A stretch of DNA of 12,398 nucleotides from Chloroflexota bacterium (GTDB taxonomy: Bacteria; Chloroflexota; UBA6077; CF-72), in contig JAFAPL010000543.1 of assembly GCA_019247135.1 (NCBI GenBank), positions 1-12,398 on the forward strand, read 5' to 3'. The notes beneath the pieces were generated by a model that saw only the letters and a list, made by a program, of their open reading frames with translations, searched no databases and was not told the origin of the DNA. Within the stretch, counting starts at the first letter, position 1. Each line of letters starts with the position of its first letter. A program made the translations under genes and the position numbers. Positions 1 to 6,529 of this stretch are shown here, piece after piece.

Positions 1-164
1 TGCTTGGGCTGTCGGTTGGGCTGGGCGGAGTGGCAGTGACGCCGTTCGGGTTGATCGCGGAGCACTTCGGGCTACCGGTGGTGATCGCGGTGACGTCGGT
101 GCTGCCGATTCTGGGGGCGTTGATGATGCATTTCGTGCCGCGCCCCGCCGCTAGCGCGCGCTAG
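1..164 (+). CDS. MFS-type transporter, C-terminal end (partial)
   Basis: This is the final 53 residues of an integral membrane protein whose start lies left of the window. It is read in frame 3 from base 3 and ends at TAG 162-164. Two hydrophobic stretches are visible. The first (GLSVGLGGVAVTPFGLIAEHFG) has the glycine-rich, positively selected look of helix 11 of Major Facilitator Superfamily carriers, where a short loop such as AEHFG or ADRFG precedes the last helix. The second (LPVVIAVTSVLPILGALMM) fits the last helix, followed by a short polar tail rich in Pro, Ala and Arg. The pattern resembles the fosmidomycin-resistance (Fsr)-like branch, but the fragment is too short to name a substrate. 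The MFS call is by pattern and the subfamily is a guess. The gene converges on the next one with a 33-bp gap. Confidence 0.6.
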   Translation, partial: LGLSVGLGGVAVTPFGLIAEHFGLPVVIAVTSVLPILGALMMHFVPRPAASAR

Positions 165-167
165 CCC

Positions 168-191
168 CTTGGCCGCCCTTCTTCGGCCGGG
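168..191. terminator. Possible bidirectional hairpin between convergent genes
   Basis: An inverted repeat sits in the 33-bp gap between two converging genes. Bases 168-175 (CTTGGCCG) can pair with 184-191 (CGGCCGGG), giving five GC pairs, one further C-G pair and two G-T wobbles around an 8-base loop. No clear T-run follows on either strand, so a classical intrinsic terminator is not proven. The position between two stop codons is the main argument. Confidence 0.3.
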
Positions 192-197
192 CTCGTG

Positions 198-728
198 TTA
201 CGAGCTGACGCTCGAGATGAACTCGTCTTTGCCGGCCTGGGCGCTGTTGTCGTTGCTGCGCGCCAGGATGAAGACGCCCACGCGGTTCGAGCCGGACAAC
301 ATATTCGGGCTCACCGCGTCGAGGTTCCCGGCGCTATCTGTTGGTCCGATCGCCCCCAGGTCCTCACGTCCCTTGCCGGTGTTGATCGACTGGAAGAACA
401 CCTCGTAGGAGGCACCGCTGGCCGCACCACGCAAGGCAACCTCCACCCGCCCGTCGTTCGGGCGCAACACCGCGCGGCCGCTACTCAGTGGATCACTGCC
501 ACCATTGCCTGAGTTGAAGTCGCCGCTGGACCCAGACTGGGGCATCGTGATTAGGGTGGAGCCGAGGAGCTCGAGTCGTGCCGGCTCGATCGCCGCCGGC
601 AGGGGCCGCCGGCCCGGCCGAAAGTCCTGATCATCATCCGCGAGTGCCGTGCCCGACGCGAGCAGTGGCGTCAGGAGGCTGAGCGCCAGCAGGTGACGGC
701 GCGTCGGCTTCAAGATCAACTTGGGCAC
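198..728 (-). CDS. Small Tat-exported protein of unknown function
   Basis: A 176-aa protein. I place the start at GTG 728, not at the upstream in-frame ATG 950, because a strong purine-rich Shine-Dalgarno (733-746) lies just upstream and the residues before it are low-complexity and unlike protein. The N-terminus has a twin-arginine signal: T-R-R-H-L-L at residues 9-14, a Leu/Ala-rich core, and a likely cleavage site ALA|DD after residue 30. The mature part is about 146 residues, rich in Gly, Ser, Asn and Asp, with alternating hydrophobic strands (e.g. GRVEVALRG, ASYEVFFQSI, NRVGVFILAR). This suggests a compact beta-sandwich domain secreted or held at the cell surface. The mature part has no cysteine and no catalytic motif that I recognise. 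It shares a 207-bp intergenic region with the divergent gene for an exported cysteine-peptidase-like protein, which also has an RRHLL signal. Substrate, partner and function are unknown. Confidence 0.8.
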   Translation of the reverse strand: MPKLILKPTRRHLLALSLLTPLLASGTALADDDQDFRPGRRPLPAAIEPARLELLGSTLITMPQSGSSGDFNSGNGGSDPLSSGRAVLRPNDGRVEVALRGAASGASYEVFFQSINTGKGREDLGAIGPTDSAGNLDAVSPNMLSGSNRVGVFILARSNDNSAQAGKDEFISSVSS

Positions 729-935
729 CGGGCTCCCCCCTCCTCCACTCCAATTTAACGCGTACGCACGGCACCGGGTTACGCCGCGGCACCACCACGT
801 CGATGAGTGCTTCGGCTCCGTCGCGTGCGCTTGCGCCACCGGAGTCCAGGAGGATGACGGCACGCGGCCGACGCAGGTCCATGCCGGCCCAGGCAATTTC
901 AATGCCAGGCACCCGATGTGGTACACACGTGGGCG
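729..935. promoter_or_regulatory. Divergent intergenic region between two exported-protein genes
   Basis: A 207-bp gap separates the GTG start at 728 (leftward) and the ATG at 936 (rightward). For the leftward gene, the reverse strand shows an AT-rich TTAAAT at 758-753, a plausible -10 box standing out from GC-rich surroundings. It would give a leader of about 18 nt carrying the Shine-Dalgarno at 746-733. No good -35 box is seen 17 bp further up. For the rightward gene I find no convincing promoter; the AT-richest stretch is around 893-903. An in-frame coding sequence is not supported here in any frame. Confidence 0.3.
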
Positions 936-1907
936 ATGCGGCGACGGCACCTCCTGCGTACTTCAGCGGCACTCGGGCTCGCGGCACTCTTGCCACGCGC
1001 GGCGGGTGCCCAGACGGCACTTACGGCAGGCACGCAAGGCGTCATCACGACAGACCAGGTCAATGTGCATGGCGGGCCCGGCCAAACTCAGCCCGTCGTG
1101 GGCACACTCGACACCGACGCCTCGGTCGATCTCCTGGGTGCGTCCTCAGATGGCCAGTGGTTGCGCATCGCGAGTACCACCAGCGTCGGGTACGTGAGCG
1201 CACAGTTCCTCCAGCCCACGGGGCAGCCCATCAGCAGTGGCGTCTTCGACCTCGACCTGCCCGTCCCGTACGCCCGTCAGCTGTCGGACATCTGGTGCGA
1301 TCCAGCAGACATCGAGATGTGGATGAGCTACCGACAGGGCCGCGCCTCCACCGGCGGCACCGCATCATTGCAGAGTTCCATCTGGGATTGGGAAACCTCG
1401 CACAACGCCGGATTCACGGTTGACCAGTGGGATTGCTCGCCGTTCGCGGTTGCGTCCGCACTCCACCGATGGCTGCCTGACAGCGGGTTCGACCATTTCC
1501 AATTCGACGATCCCATGGCTGGTTCGCGCCTGATCGCCTGGCTGCTGGCGAACGCAGGCTGGCGCGAGCCGTCGATCGCACTGATCTGGCGCGGCCTCCA
1601 CTACGTGCTGGTGCGCGGCGTGCGCGCGGTCGGGGATCCTGGACAGGATCCAGCCGGCGCCCAGTTGCTCGGCTTCTATGTCGCGGACCCGGACCCGGGC
1701 GCGTCGTTCTGGCTCGGACAGGATCGCTTCATTCCAATCGACCGCTGGGTGGGTGAGCTGTTTTCGCCAGTGTCGTATCAAACGCCCCATACTGGCGTGC
1801 CCGGTGACGTGTGGCAGAACCGCATGGTCGCCATCCAACGCGCGTCGACAGGCGGCGGCCCGACGCAGAATGGCCAGCGCAACGCCACCAGCGCGAGCTA
1901 CACCTGA
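936..1907 (+). CDS. Tat-exported SH3b and C39-like cysteine peptidase domain protein
   Basis: A 323-aa protein. The start is set at ATG 936 so that the protein opens directly with a twin-arginine signal (MRRRHLLR, hydrophobic core, cleavage near AGA|Q at residue 25). An in-frame GTG at 918 would add six residues; neither has a good Shine-Dalgarno. Residues about 35-95 look like a bacterial SH3 (SH3b) domain: V-N-V-x-G-G-P-G, then a strand with Q-W-L-R-I and G-Y-V-S ending the fold. Such domains often bind cell-wall glycan or peptide. The rest resembles a papain-fold peptidase C39-like domain. Candidate catalytic residues are Cys121 in W-C-D-P-A, an upstream Gln115 for the oxyanion hole, His222 in L-H-Y-V-L-V, and Asp251 in V-A-D-P. 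That order (Q, C, H, D) is the family's. The usual CGP reads CDP here, so activity is likely but unproven. The probable role is peptide or cell-wall processing outside the membrane. A perfect 8-bp inverted repeat (1634-1641 and 1644-1651) inside the gene encodes a GDPGQDP turn. Confidence 0.75.
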   Translation: MRRRHLLRTSAALGLAALLPRAAGAQTALTAGTQGVITTDQVNVHGGPGQTQPVVGTLDTDASVDLLGASSDGQWLRIASTTSVGYVSAQFLQPTGQPISSGVFDLDLPVPYARQLSDIWCDPADIEMWMSYRQGRASTGGTASLQSSIWDWETSHNAGFTVDQWDCSPFAVASALHRWLPDSGFDHFQFDDPMAGSRLIAWLLANAGWREPSIALIWRGLHYVLVRGVRAVGDPGQDPAGAQLLGFYVADPDPGASFWLGQDRFIPIDRWVGELFSPVSYQTPHTGVPGDVWQNRMVAIQRASTGGGPTQNGQRNATSASYT

Positions 1908-1925
1908 GTTCATCGACACGAGGGC

Positions 1926-1955
1926 TTGACAGGCGCCCCGCACCAGGCTTATTCT
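1926..1955 (+). promoter_or_regulatory. Sigma-70-type promoter of the arsR-SRPBCC operon
   Basis: A perfect -35 hexamer TTGACA (1926-1931) is followed after 18 bp by TATTCT (1950-1955), which matches the -10 consensus at four of six positions. Transcription would start near 1961-1963, giving a leader of about 23 nt before the ATG at 1985. This is the clearest promoter in the window and lies in the 77-bp gap between two same-strand genes, so the repressor operon can be transcribed independently. Confidence 0.6.
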
Positions 1956-1962
1956 TCCAACA

Positions 1963-1980
1963 AGCTAATTAGCTGTACAG
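1963..1980. promoter_or_regulatory. Putative ArsR operator: abutting palindromes
   Basis: Two perfect 8-bp palindromes sit back to back, CTAATTAG (1965-1972) and CTGTACAG (1973-1980), both of the form CT-N4-AG. The first extends to a 12-bp perfect palindrome, AGCTAATTAGCT (1963-1974). They lie at or just after the predicted transcription start and directly before the repressor gene. A dimeric winged-helix repressor bound here would block initiation or the first steps of elongation. Binding by the adjacent ArsR protein is inferred from location and symmetry. Confidence 0.5.
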
Positions 1981-1984
1981 TAGA

Positions 1985-2356
1985 ATGAGCAAGACAGAGG
2001 AGGCGCCCGAAGACGAAGACGAGCTCAGCGTCACCTTCGCCGCCCTGGCCGATCCCACCCGACGAGCCATCCTGGCCCGCCTGGCCCAGGGGGAAGCGAC
2101 CGTGCTCGAGCTCGCCGAACCTTTCGACCTGAGCCTGCCCGCCGTCTCGAAACATCTCAAGGTGTTGCAGCGCGCCGGGCTCATCTCACAGGGTCGGCGT
2201 GCCCAGTGGCGGCCGTGTCGCCTGGAGCCCGCCCGGCTCAAGCAAGTCTCAGACTGGGTTGAGCACTACCGCGCCATCTGGGAGGAGCGCTTCGGGCGCC
2301 TCGACATCTACCTGCGTGAGCTTCAAGCCGAAGAAAACACCATATCCGGAGGCTGA
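1985..2356 (+). CDS. ArsR-family winged-helix transcriptional repressor
   Basis: A 123-aa DNA-binding protein. After an acidic N-terminal tail (residues 1-15), residues 16-100 form a typical ArsR winged helix: F-A-A-L-A-D-P-T-R-R-A-I-L opens helix 1, L-S-L-P-A-V-S-K-H-L-K-V-L (49-61) is the recognition helix, and the following G-L-I-S-Q-G-R-R-A-Q-W-R is the beta wing. The C-terminal helix (W-V-E-H-Y-R-x-x-W-E-E-R-F-x-R-L) matches the subgroup encoded next to SRPBCC/AHSA1 genes. The metal motif ELCVCD is absent and the only cysteine is Cys78, so this is probably not an arsenic or metal sensor. No Shine-Dalgarno is visible before the ATG. The stop is 5 bp before the next start, and the Shine-Dalgarno for that gene lies inside this gene's last codons, so the two are co-transcribed. 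It most likely represses its own operon through the palindromes upstream. Confidence 0.9.
   Translation: MSKTEEAPEDEDELSVTFAALADPTRRAILARLAQGEATVLELAEPFDLSLPAVSKHLKVLQRAGLISQGRRAQWRPCRLEPARLKQVSDWVEHYRAIWEERFGRLDIYLRELQAEENTISGG
2348..2352 (+). promoter_or_regulatory. Shine-Dalgarno of the SRPBCC gene, inside the arsR end
   Basis: GGAGG lies 9 bases before ATG 2362 and within the last codons of the upstream arsR gene. It fixes the start of the tandem SRPBCC gene and suggests translational coupling of the pair. Confidence 0.7.
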
Positions 2357-2361
2357 CTCGC

Positions 2362-3297
2362 ATGATCACCAAGCCCGGCTCCACTCTGACCGTGACATTG
2401 CCATCCGACCGCACCATTCAGCTGGCCCGCGAATTCGATGCGCCACCTGAGCTGGTGTACGCCGCTTTCAGTAGCTGCGAGCACATCAAGCGCTGGTTAC
2501 GCCCGTGCGACATGGTCGTTTCCGAATGTGTTATGGACGTGCGACCTGGCGGGACGTGGCGGTTCGTCCATCGCGACAGCCAGGGCAATGAGTTCGGATT
2601 TCACGGCGAGGTCCGCGAGGTCGTTCCGCCGCGGCGCATCGTGCGCACGTTCGAGTTCGAAGGCATGCCCGGCCACGTGGCGCTGGAAACGCTCACGCTC
2701 GAGGACATCGGCGGCCGAACCCGCATGCTGGTCGTGTCGGAGTTCGCCTCCGTCGAGGACCGCGACGGCATGTTGCAGAGCGGCATGGAGGAAGGCGCAA
2801 CGGAGTCGTACGCGCACATGGCGGACTACCTGCGCGAGCTGGAAGCTCGTGAGATTGTGCTGTCGCGTGTCTTCGACGCCCCGCGCGAGCTGGTGTTCAA
2901 GGCGTGGACGGACCCGCGGCACATCGCGGAATGGTGGGGTCCAAACGGATTCCGAACAACCGTCCACGAGATGGAGGTGCGGCCTGGCGGTGTATGGCGG
3001 TTTGTGATGCACGGCCCCGACGGGGTTGATTATCCGAACCTCGTGGAGTTCACCGAAGTGATCTCACCGGAGCTCCTGGTGTTTCGTCACGGGTCCGGAG
3101 CGGCCGATGATCCGGGCTTCGAGGTGATCACGACCTTCGCCGCCGAAGGGCCAAAGACGCGCCTGACGCTGCGCCAGATCCACCCGAGTGCCGAGGCGCG
3201 AGACTACGTAGTGCGTGAGGTCCACGCGGTGGAAATGGGCAACCAGACGTTGGATCGCTTCGCGGCGTACCTGAAAACGGCCAGCGCGCGCGGCTAG
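2362..3297 (+). CDS. Tandem AHSA1/SRPBCC-domain protein
   Basis: A 311-aa cytoplasmic protein made of two copies of the AHSA1/SRPBCC (START-like helix-grip) fold. Copy 1 spans about residues 20-158 and copy 2 about 163-306, joined by only a few residues (L-E-A-R-E-I-V-L). Each copy shows the family's landmarks in the same order: F-D-A-P-x-E-L-V at the first helix (25-32 and 171-178), W-L-R-P or W-W-G-P after it, D/E-V-R-P-G-G-x-W-R-F-V (59-69 and 205-215), and a C-terminal helix ending A-D-Y-L or A-A-Y-L. Single-domain members are about 140-160 aa and are commonly encoded beside ArsR genes, so this looks like a fusion of two such genes. The fold has a hydrophobic cavity for small ligands; the ligand and any enzymatic role are unknown. 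The gene is coupled to arsR and ends only 5 bp from the convergent DedA gene, with no room for a separate terminator. Confidence 0.88.
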   Translation: MITKPGSTLTVTLPSDRTIQLAREFDAPPELVYAAFSSCEHIKRWLRPCDMVVSECVMDVRPGGTWRFVHRDSQGNEFGFHGEVREVVPPRRIVRTFEFEGMPGHVALETLTLEDIGGRTRMLVVSEFASVEDRDGMLQSGMEEGATESYAHMADYLRELEAREIVLSRVFDAPRELVFKAWTDPRHIAEWWGPNGFRTTVHEMEVRPGGVWRFVMHGPDGVDYPNLVEFTEVISPELLVFRHGSGAADDPGFEVITTFAAEGPKTRLTLRQIHPSAEARDYVVREVHAVEMGNQTLDRFAAYLKTASARG

Positions 3298-3302
3298 CGG
3301 GT

Positions 3303-4481
3303 TCAGGCGCTCGACGGGTGTGCGGCGGCGAGGACGCCGGGCTGCTCCGCCCGCGAGCGCCGCGGAAATCTCGCCAGCCGTAGCGGGTAAACCAGTCCGA
3401 GCGACGCGCCGAAGACCATGTGTCGTACGGCCTCGCTGAATCCAGCCAGCGGCCCCAACCGCCCCAGCTGTGGCGCCGCCCCGTCGAGCATCGGCAGGAC
3501 GAATACGAGTGCCACCCCCAGCGGCAACAGGGCGAACGCCATGCCGGCTAGCCAGTCGGGGAAGTGCAGGTGCGGCTCGACCCACTGCGCATACACGGCG
3601 CCCCAGGCGACGCCGACCAGCATGAACGCCGGCGTCACCGCCAGCAGCAGTATGGGGCCCAGCACTCGCACGACCGCGAGCAGCGCCAGGCGCGCCTGCG
3701 CGTAGGTAAGAACGTCGCCCGGCGCGAGGAACGCCACATCGCCCATCACGTGCACCAGGACGTTGAGGGTCAGCGTCGAGATCACGGTGGCTACGCCACC
3801 GGCAACGGCGCCGTCACGCCAGCGGTGCCGCTGGTCGAGCCCGCCGGCCTCGGTATGCCTTGCCAGGCTGAGGCCTCGCCGCGTCCGCCAGACCCACGCG
3901 ATGATGATGACCAGCGGGATCAGCGAGCCGAGCAGGCCGAGGGGCAGGTGGATGCCTTCGACGACGCTGAGGATGGCCGGCCCGAAGATGTAGCCGGCCA
4001 TCGTGTAGATCAGGATGTAGAGCAGCGCGCCCAGGGCGAGGCCGGGCAGGAACTGCCAGAACGGGACCCCGAAAACGCCGCAGGCGATGACCGTCGCGAT
4101 GCGCAGGCCAGGCGTGACGCGGCCTACCACGATCGCGGCCATGCCGTGTTTGCTGAGCCAACGCTCGGCACGATCGAGGCGTTCCTGGGTGAGGTGCATG
4201 TACTTGCCGTAGCGGAAGACCAGGTTGCGACCGGCTCGCGCCGAGAGGAAATACAGCACCGTCGCGCCAAGGAGCGTCGCGCCTTCCATGGTCAGCAGGG
4301 CCTGCCACAACGGAATTCGGCCCTCGCGGGCGTGGACGCCCATGGCCAGCATCAAGAAATCGCCCGGCACTGGAACAGGCACGCCCGTCTCTTCGATCAG
4401 GATCAGGACGAATGCCGTGATGACGCCGTTGTGGTCCAGGAAATACTGGATGCTGAGACTGACCTCATCCCACCAGGTCAC
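3303..4481 (-). CDS. DedA-family membrane protein with extra C-terminal membrane domain
   Basis: A 392-aa inner-membrane protein starting at GTG 4481 (GTG-ACC-TGG-TGG); the Shine-Dalgarno is weak. Residues about 15-200 are a DedA/SNARE-associated (VTT) domain: I-E-E-T-G-V-P-V-P-V-P-G-D-F (29-42) is the re-entrant motif with the conserved acidic residue (Glu30/Glu31), and V-G-R-V-T-P-G-L-R (119-127) carries the two conserved arginines (121 and 127). DedA proteins act in lipid scrambling, including undecaprenyl phosphate recycling, and in membrane homeostasis. Most are 200-220 aa. Here another roughly 170 residues follow, with about four hydrophobic segments (around 225-245, 265-295, 310-335 and a C-terminal G-A-S-L-G-L-V-Y). 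Their G-A-V-A-G-G opening and glycine-rich helices recall YagU/DUF6789-like membrane proteins; that likeness is by eye only. The gene lies 47 bp after iolD on the same strand and may be its last co-transcribed member, or separate. No function linking it to inositol is evident. Confidence 0.82.
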   Translation of the reverse strand: MTWWDEVSLSIQYFLDHNGVITAFVLILIEETGVPVPVPGDFLMLAMGVHAREGRIPLWQALLTMEGATLLGATVLYFLSARAGRNLVFRYGKYMHLTQERLDRAERWLSKHGMAAIVVGRVTPGLRIATVIACGVFGVPFWQFLPGLALGALLYILIYTMAGYIFGPAILSVVEGIHLPLGLLGSLIPLVIIIAWVWRTRRGLSLARHTEAGGLDQRHRWRDGAVAGGVATVISTLTLNVLVHVMGDVAFLAPGDVLTYAQARLALLAVVRVLGPILLLAVTPAFMLVGVAWGAVYAQWVEPHLHFPDWLAGMAFALLPLGVALVFVLPMLDGAAPQLGRLGPLAGFSEAVRHMVFGASLGLVYPLRLARFPRRSRAEQPGVLAAAHPSSA

Positions 4482-4528
4482 GCGTGTCGCTCTTCCCAGC
4501 CTCCTTCAAAGGCAGACTTCGTGCCGTG

Positions 4529-6427
4529 CTAAAAGAAGTAGCGCTCGCTCGATCGGTGCCGCTCCCATTCCTCGCGCGCGGCTTGCACCGATGCCACCTC
4601 ACTCACCTCGGCCACGGGTACGTCCCACCACGCGTCGTAGCTCGGCACGCCCTGCATGCGATCGCTCTTCACATGGATCACGCACGTCTGTTCGCATGCC
4701 CGAGCATTTCTCAGCGCCGTCGCCACGTCATCATAGCTAGAACATTCGAAGACGTACGCTCCAAGGCTGCGCGCATTCGCCGCCAGGTCTACTGGCAGCA
4801 GCTCTGCCGAACCAGCGTCGTCGCCCACGAGCGCACCGTCCCGCGGATAGACGTAGCGCGTGCCAAACCCGTTCTGACCGAGTGAACGGCTGAGCGCACC
4901 GATGCTCTTGAATCCGCCGTTGTCGAGCAGCACGATGGTCAGCTTGTACCCCTCCTGGATCGACGTGACGATCTCGCTAGACATCATCAGGTACGACCCA
5001 TCCCCGACCATCACGTACACCTCGCGGGCGGGATCGGCCATCTTCACTCCGAGCCCGCCGGCGATCTCGTACCCCATGCACGAGTAGCCGTACTCCAGGT
5101 GGTACTGCTTCGGATGGCGCGCACGCCAGAGCTTGTGTAAATCACCGGGCAGACTGCCGGCCGCGCATACCATCACCGCTTCGGGGTCGCCCAGCTCGTT
5201 CACCGCGCCAATCAGCTCGCCCTGGCTCGGGAGTGGCTCCAGGCGTACGTTATAGACGCGGGACACTTCGCTGTTCCATTCGTCGTGGAGTCGCTGGGCC
5301 CGCTCACGATGCTCGGGGGCCACGCCGTAGCCGTCGAGCATGTCCGCGAGCTCCTGGAGTGTGACCTGCGCGTCGCCGATCAACGGGATAGCTGCGTGCT
5401 TGGCCGCGTCGAAGCTGGCAACATTGATGTTCACGAAGCGGACGTCTGGATCCTGAAATAACGTTTTGGACGCGGTGGTGAAGTCGCTGTAGCGTGTCCC
5501 GATCCCGATCACCAGGTCCGCGTCGTGGGCCACCTGATTGGCGGCCGACGTGCCTGTCGCACCAATCGCGCCAAGATTCAGCGGATGATCGAAGCGCAGG
5601 CTGCCCTTGCCGGCCATCGTCTCGCCCACGGGGATGCCCATGCGGTCGACAAGCACTCGCAATGCGTCCGTCGCTTCGCTGTAGAGTACGCCGCCGCCAG
5701 CCACGATGAGCGGGCGCCGACTCGCGCGAATCCAGTCGGCCGCGCGGCGCAACGCAGCTTGGTCCGGCCGATTCCGGGCAACGTGCCACACGCGCTGTTC
5801 GAAGAATGCGTTCGGATACTCGTACGCCTCAGCCTGCACGTCTTCTGGAAGCGACAGGGTGACGGCGCCGGTGTCAGCCGGACTGGTGAGCACGCGCATC
5901 GCCTCGGGTAATGCCGTGAGCAGTTGCTCCGGTCGGGAGATGCGGTCCCAGTAACGGCAGACCGGTTTGAAGCAGTCGTTGACCGAAATGTCTTGTGTGT
6001 GTTCTGACTCCAGTTGCTGCAGAACGGGCGCGACATTTCTGCGCGCGAAGAGGTCGCCGGGTAACAAGAGCACCGGCAGCCGATTCACCGTGGCCACGGC
6101 CGCGCCGGTGACCATGTTCGTCGCGCCCGGGCCGATAGACGACGTGCACACCATGCTTTCGAGGCGGTTCTTCATCTTGGCGAAAGCCACCGCCGCGTGT
6201 ACCTGCGCCTGCTCGTTGCGCGATTGGTAGTAACGCAGCTCGCGAGTCTGCTGTAGCGCCTGGCCGATGCCACCGACGTTCCCGTGTCCAAAAATGCCGA
6301 AGCAGCCGCGGAAGAACGGGCGCTGCACGCCATCGCGTTCGACATGCTGCCGCGTCAGGTACAGCACCAGCGCTTGCGCCATCGTCAATCGGCGTCTGCC
6401 TGGTGTGTCAGAGTGTCTGAAGCTCAT
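4529..6427 (-). CDS. iolD: 3D-(3,5/4)-trihydroxycyclohexane-1,2-dione hydrolase (IolD)
   Basis: A 632-aa ThDP-dependent enzyme of myo-inositol catabolism. It opens the ring of 3D-(3,5/4)-trihydroxycyclohexane-1,2-dione to give 5-deoxy-glucuronate, in the cytoplasm. The length matches IolD proteins (about 620-640 aa). The N-terminal pyrimidine-binding domain has the family signature F-G-I-F-G-H-G-N-V-G-G-I-G (43-55) and the catalytic glutamate Glu72 in Q-S-R-N-E-Q. The C-terminal pyrophosphate domain has G-D-G-S-Y-L-M-M (475-482) with Asn503 27 residues after Asp476, the Mg-ThDP motif, followed by G-F-x-S-I-G-x-L-S-x-S-L-G and G-F-G-T-R-Y, which are typical of IolD rather than acetolactate synthase. 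ATG 6427 has GGGAG 7 bases upstream. It lies 102 bp after the DUF6062-like gene. No iolB, iolC, iolE or iolG is in the window, so the rest of the pathway must be elsewhere if it is present. Confidence 0.93.
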   Translation of the reverse strand: MSFRHSDTPGRRRLTMAQALVLYLTRQHVERDGVQRPFFRGCFGIFGHGNVGGIGQALQQTRELRYYQSRNEQAQVHAAVAFAKMKNRLESMVCTSSIGPGATNMVTGAAVATVNRLPVLLLPGDLFARRNVAPVLQQLESEHTQDISVNDCFKPVCRYWDRISRPEQLLTALPEAMRVLTSPADTGAVTLSLPEDVQAEAYEYPNAFFEQRVWHVARNRPDQAALRRAADWIRASRRPLIVAGGGVLYSEATDALRVLVDRMGIPVGETMAGKGSLRFDHPLNLGAIGATGTSAANQVAHDADLVIGIGTRYSDFTTASKTLFQDPDVRFVNINVASFDAAKHAAIPLIGDAQVTLQELADMLDGYGVAPEHRERAQRLHDEWNSEVSRVYNVRLEPLPSQGELIGAVNELGDPEAVMVCAAGSLPGDLHKLWRARHPKQYHLEYGYSCMGYEIAGGLGVKMADPAREVYVMVGDGSYLMMSSEIVTSIQEGYKLTIVLLDNGGFKSIGALSRSLGQNGFGTRYVYPRDGALVGDDAGSAELLPVDLAANARSLGAYVFECSSYDDVATALRNARACEQTCVIHVKSDRMQGVPSYDAWWDVPVAEVSEVASVQAAREEWERHRSSERYFF

Positions 6428-6447
6428 GCCACCGCTCCCAAGATGCG

Positions 6448-6522
6448 TCAGCGTACCGCGACGCCCACGTCGAGAGCTACGTCGGCCGCCAGTGCAGCCT
6501 CGCGCCCAGTGATCTTGCGCAC
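6448..6522 (-). CDS. Possible 24-residue leader ORF upstream of iolD
   Basis: In the 102-bp gap before iolD, a GTG-initiated frame of 24 codons ends in TGA 20 bases before the iolD ATG. Its translation (VRKITGREAALAADVAL...) is protein-like, with mostly G/C third positions, and it is in a different frame from iolD and from the upstream gene. A weak GAGG lies 6 bases before the GTG. It could be a leader peptide, the remnant of a broken gene, or chance in GC-rich DNA. I favour chance or a remnant. Confidence 0.2.
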   Translation of the reverse strand: MRKITGREAALAADVALDVGVAVR

Positions 6523-6529
6523 ACTCGCC

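Noticed and set aside
729..950. N-terminal extension of the small Tat-exported protein to ATG 950
   Set aside because: It would place about 74 unlike-protein residues before a perfect twin-arginine signal and ignore the strong Shine-Dalgarno before GTG 728.
1634..1651. Perfect inverted repeat GGATCCTG-GA-CAGGATCC
   Set aside because: It lies inside the peptidase gene and its 2-base loop is too short for a normal hairpin. It is explained by the repeated Asp-Pro codons of a GDPGQDP turn.
3564..4532. 322-codon rightward open frame
   Set aside because: It is antisense to the DedA gene, with a charged low-complexity translation (runs of R, D, H, Q) typical of GC-rich shadow frames.
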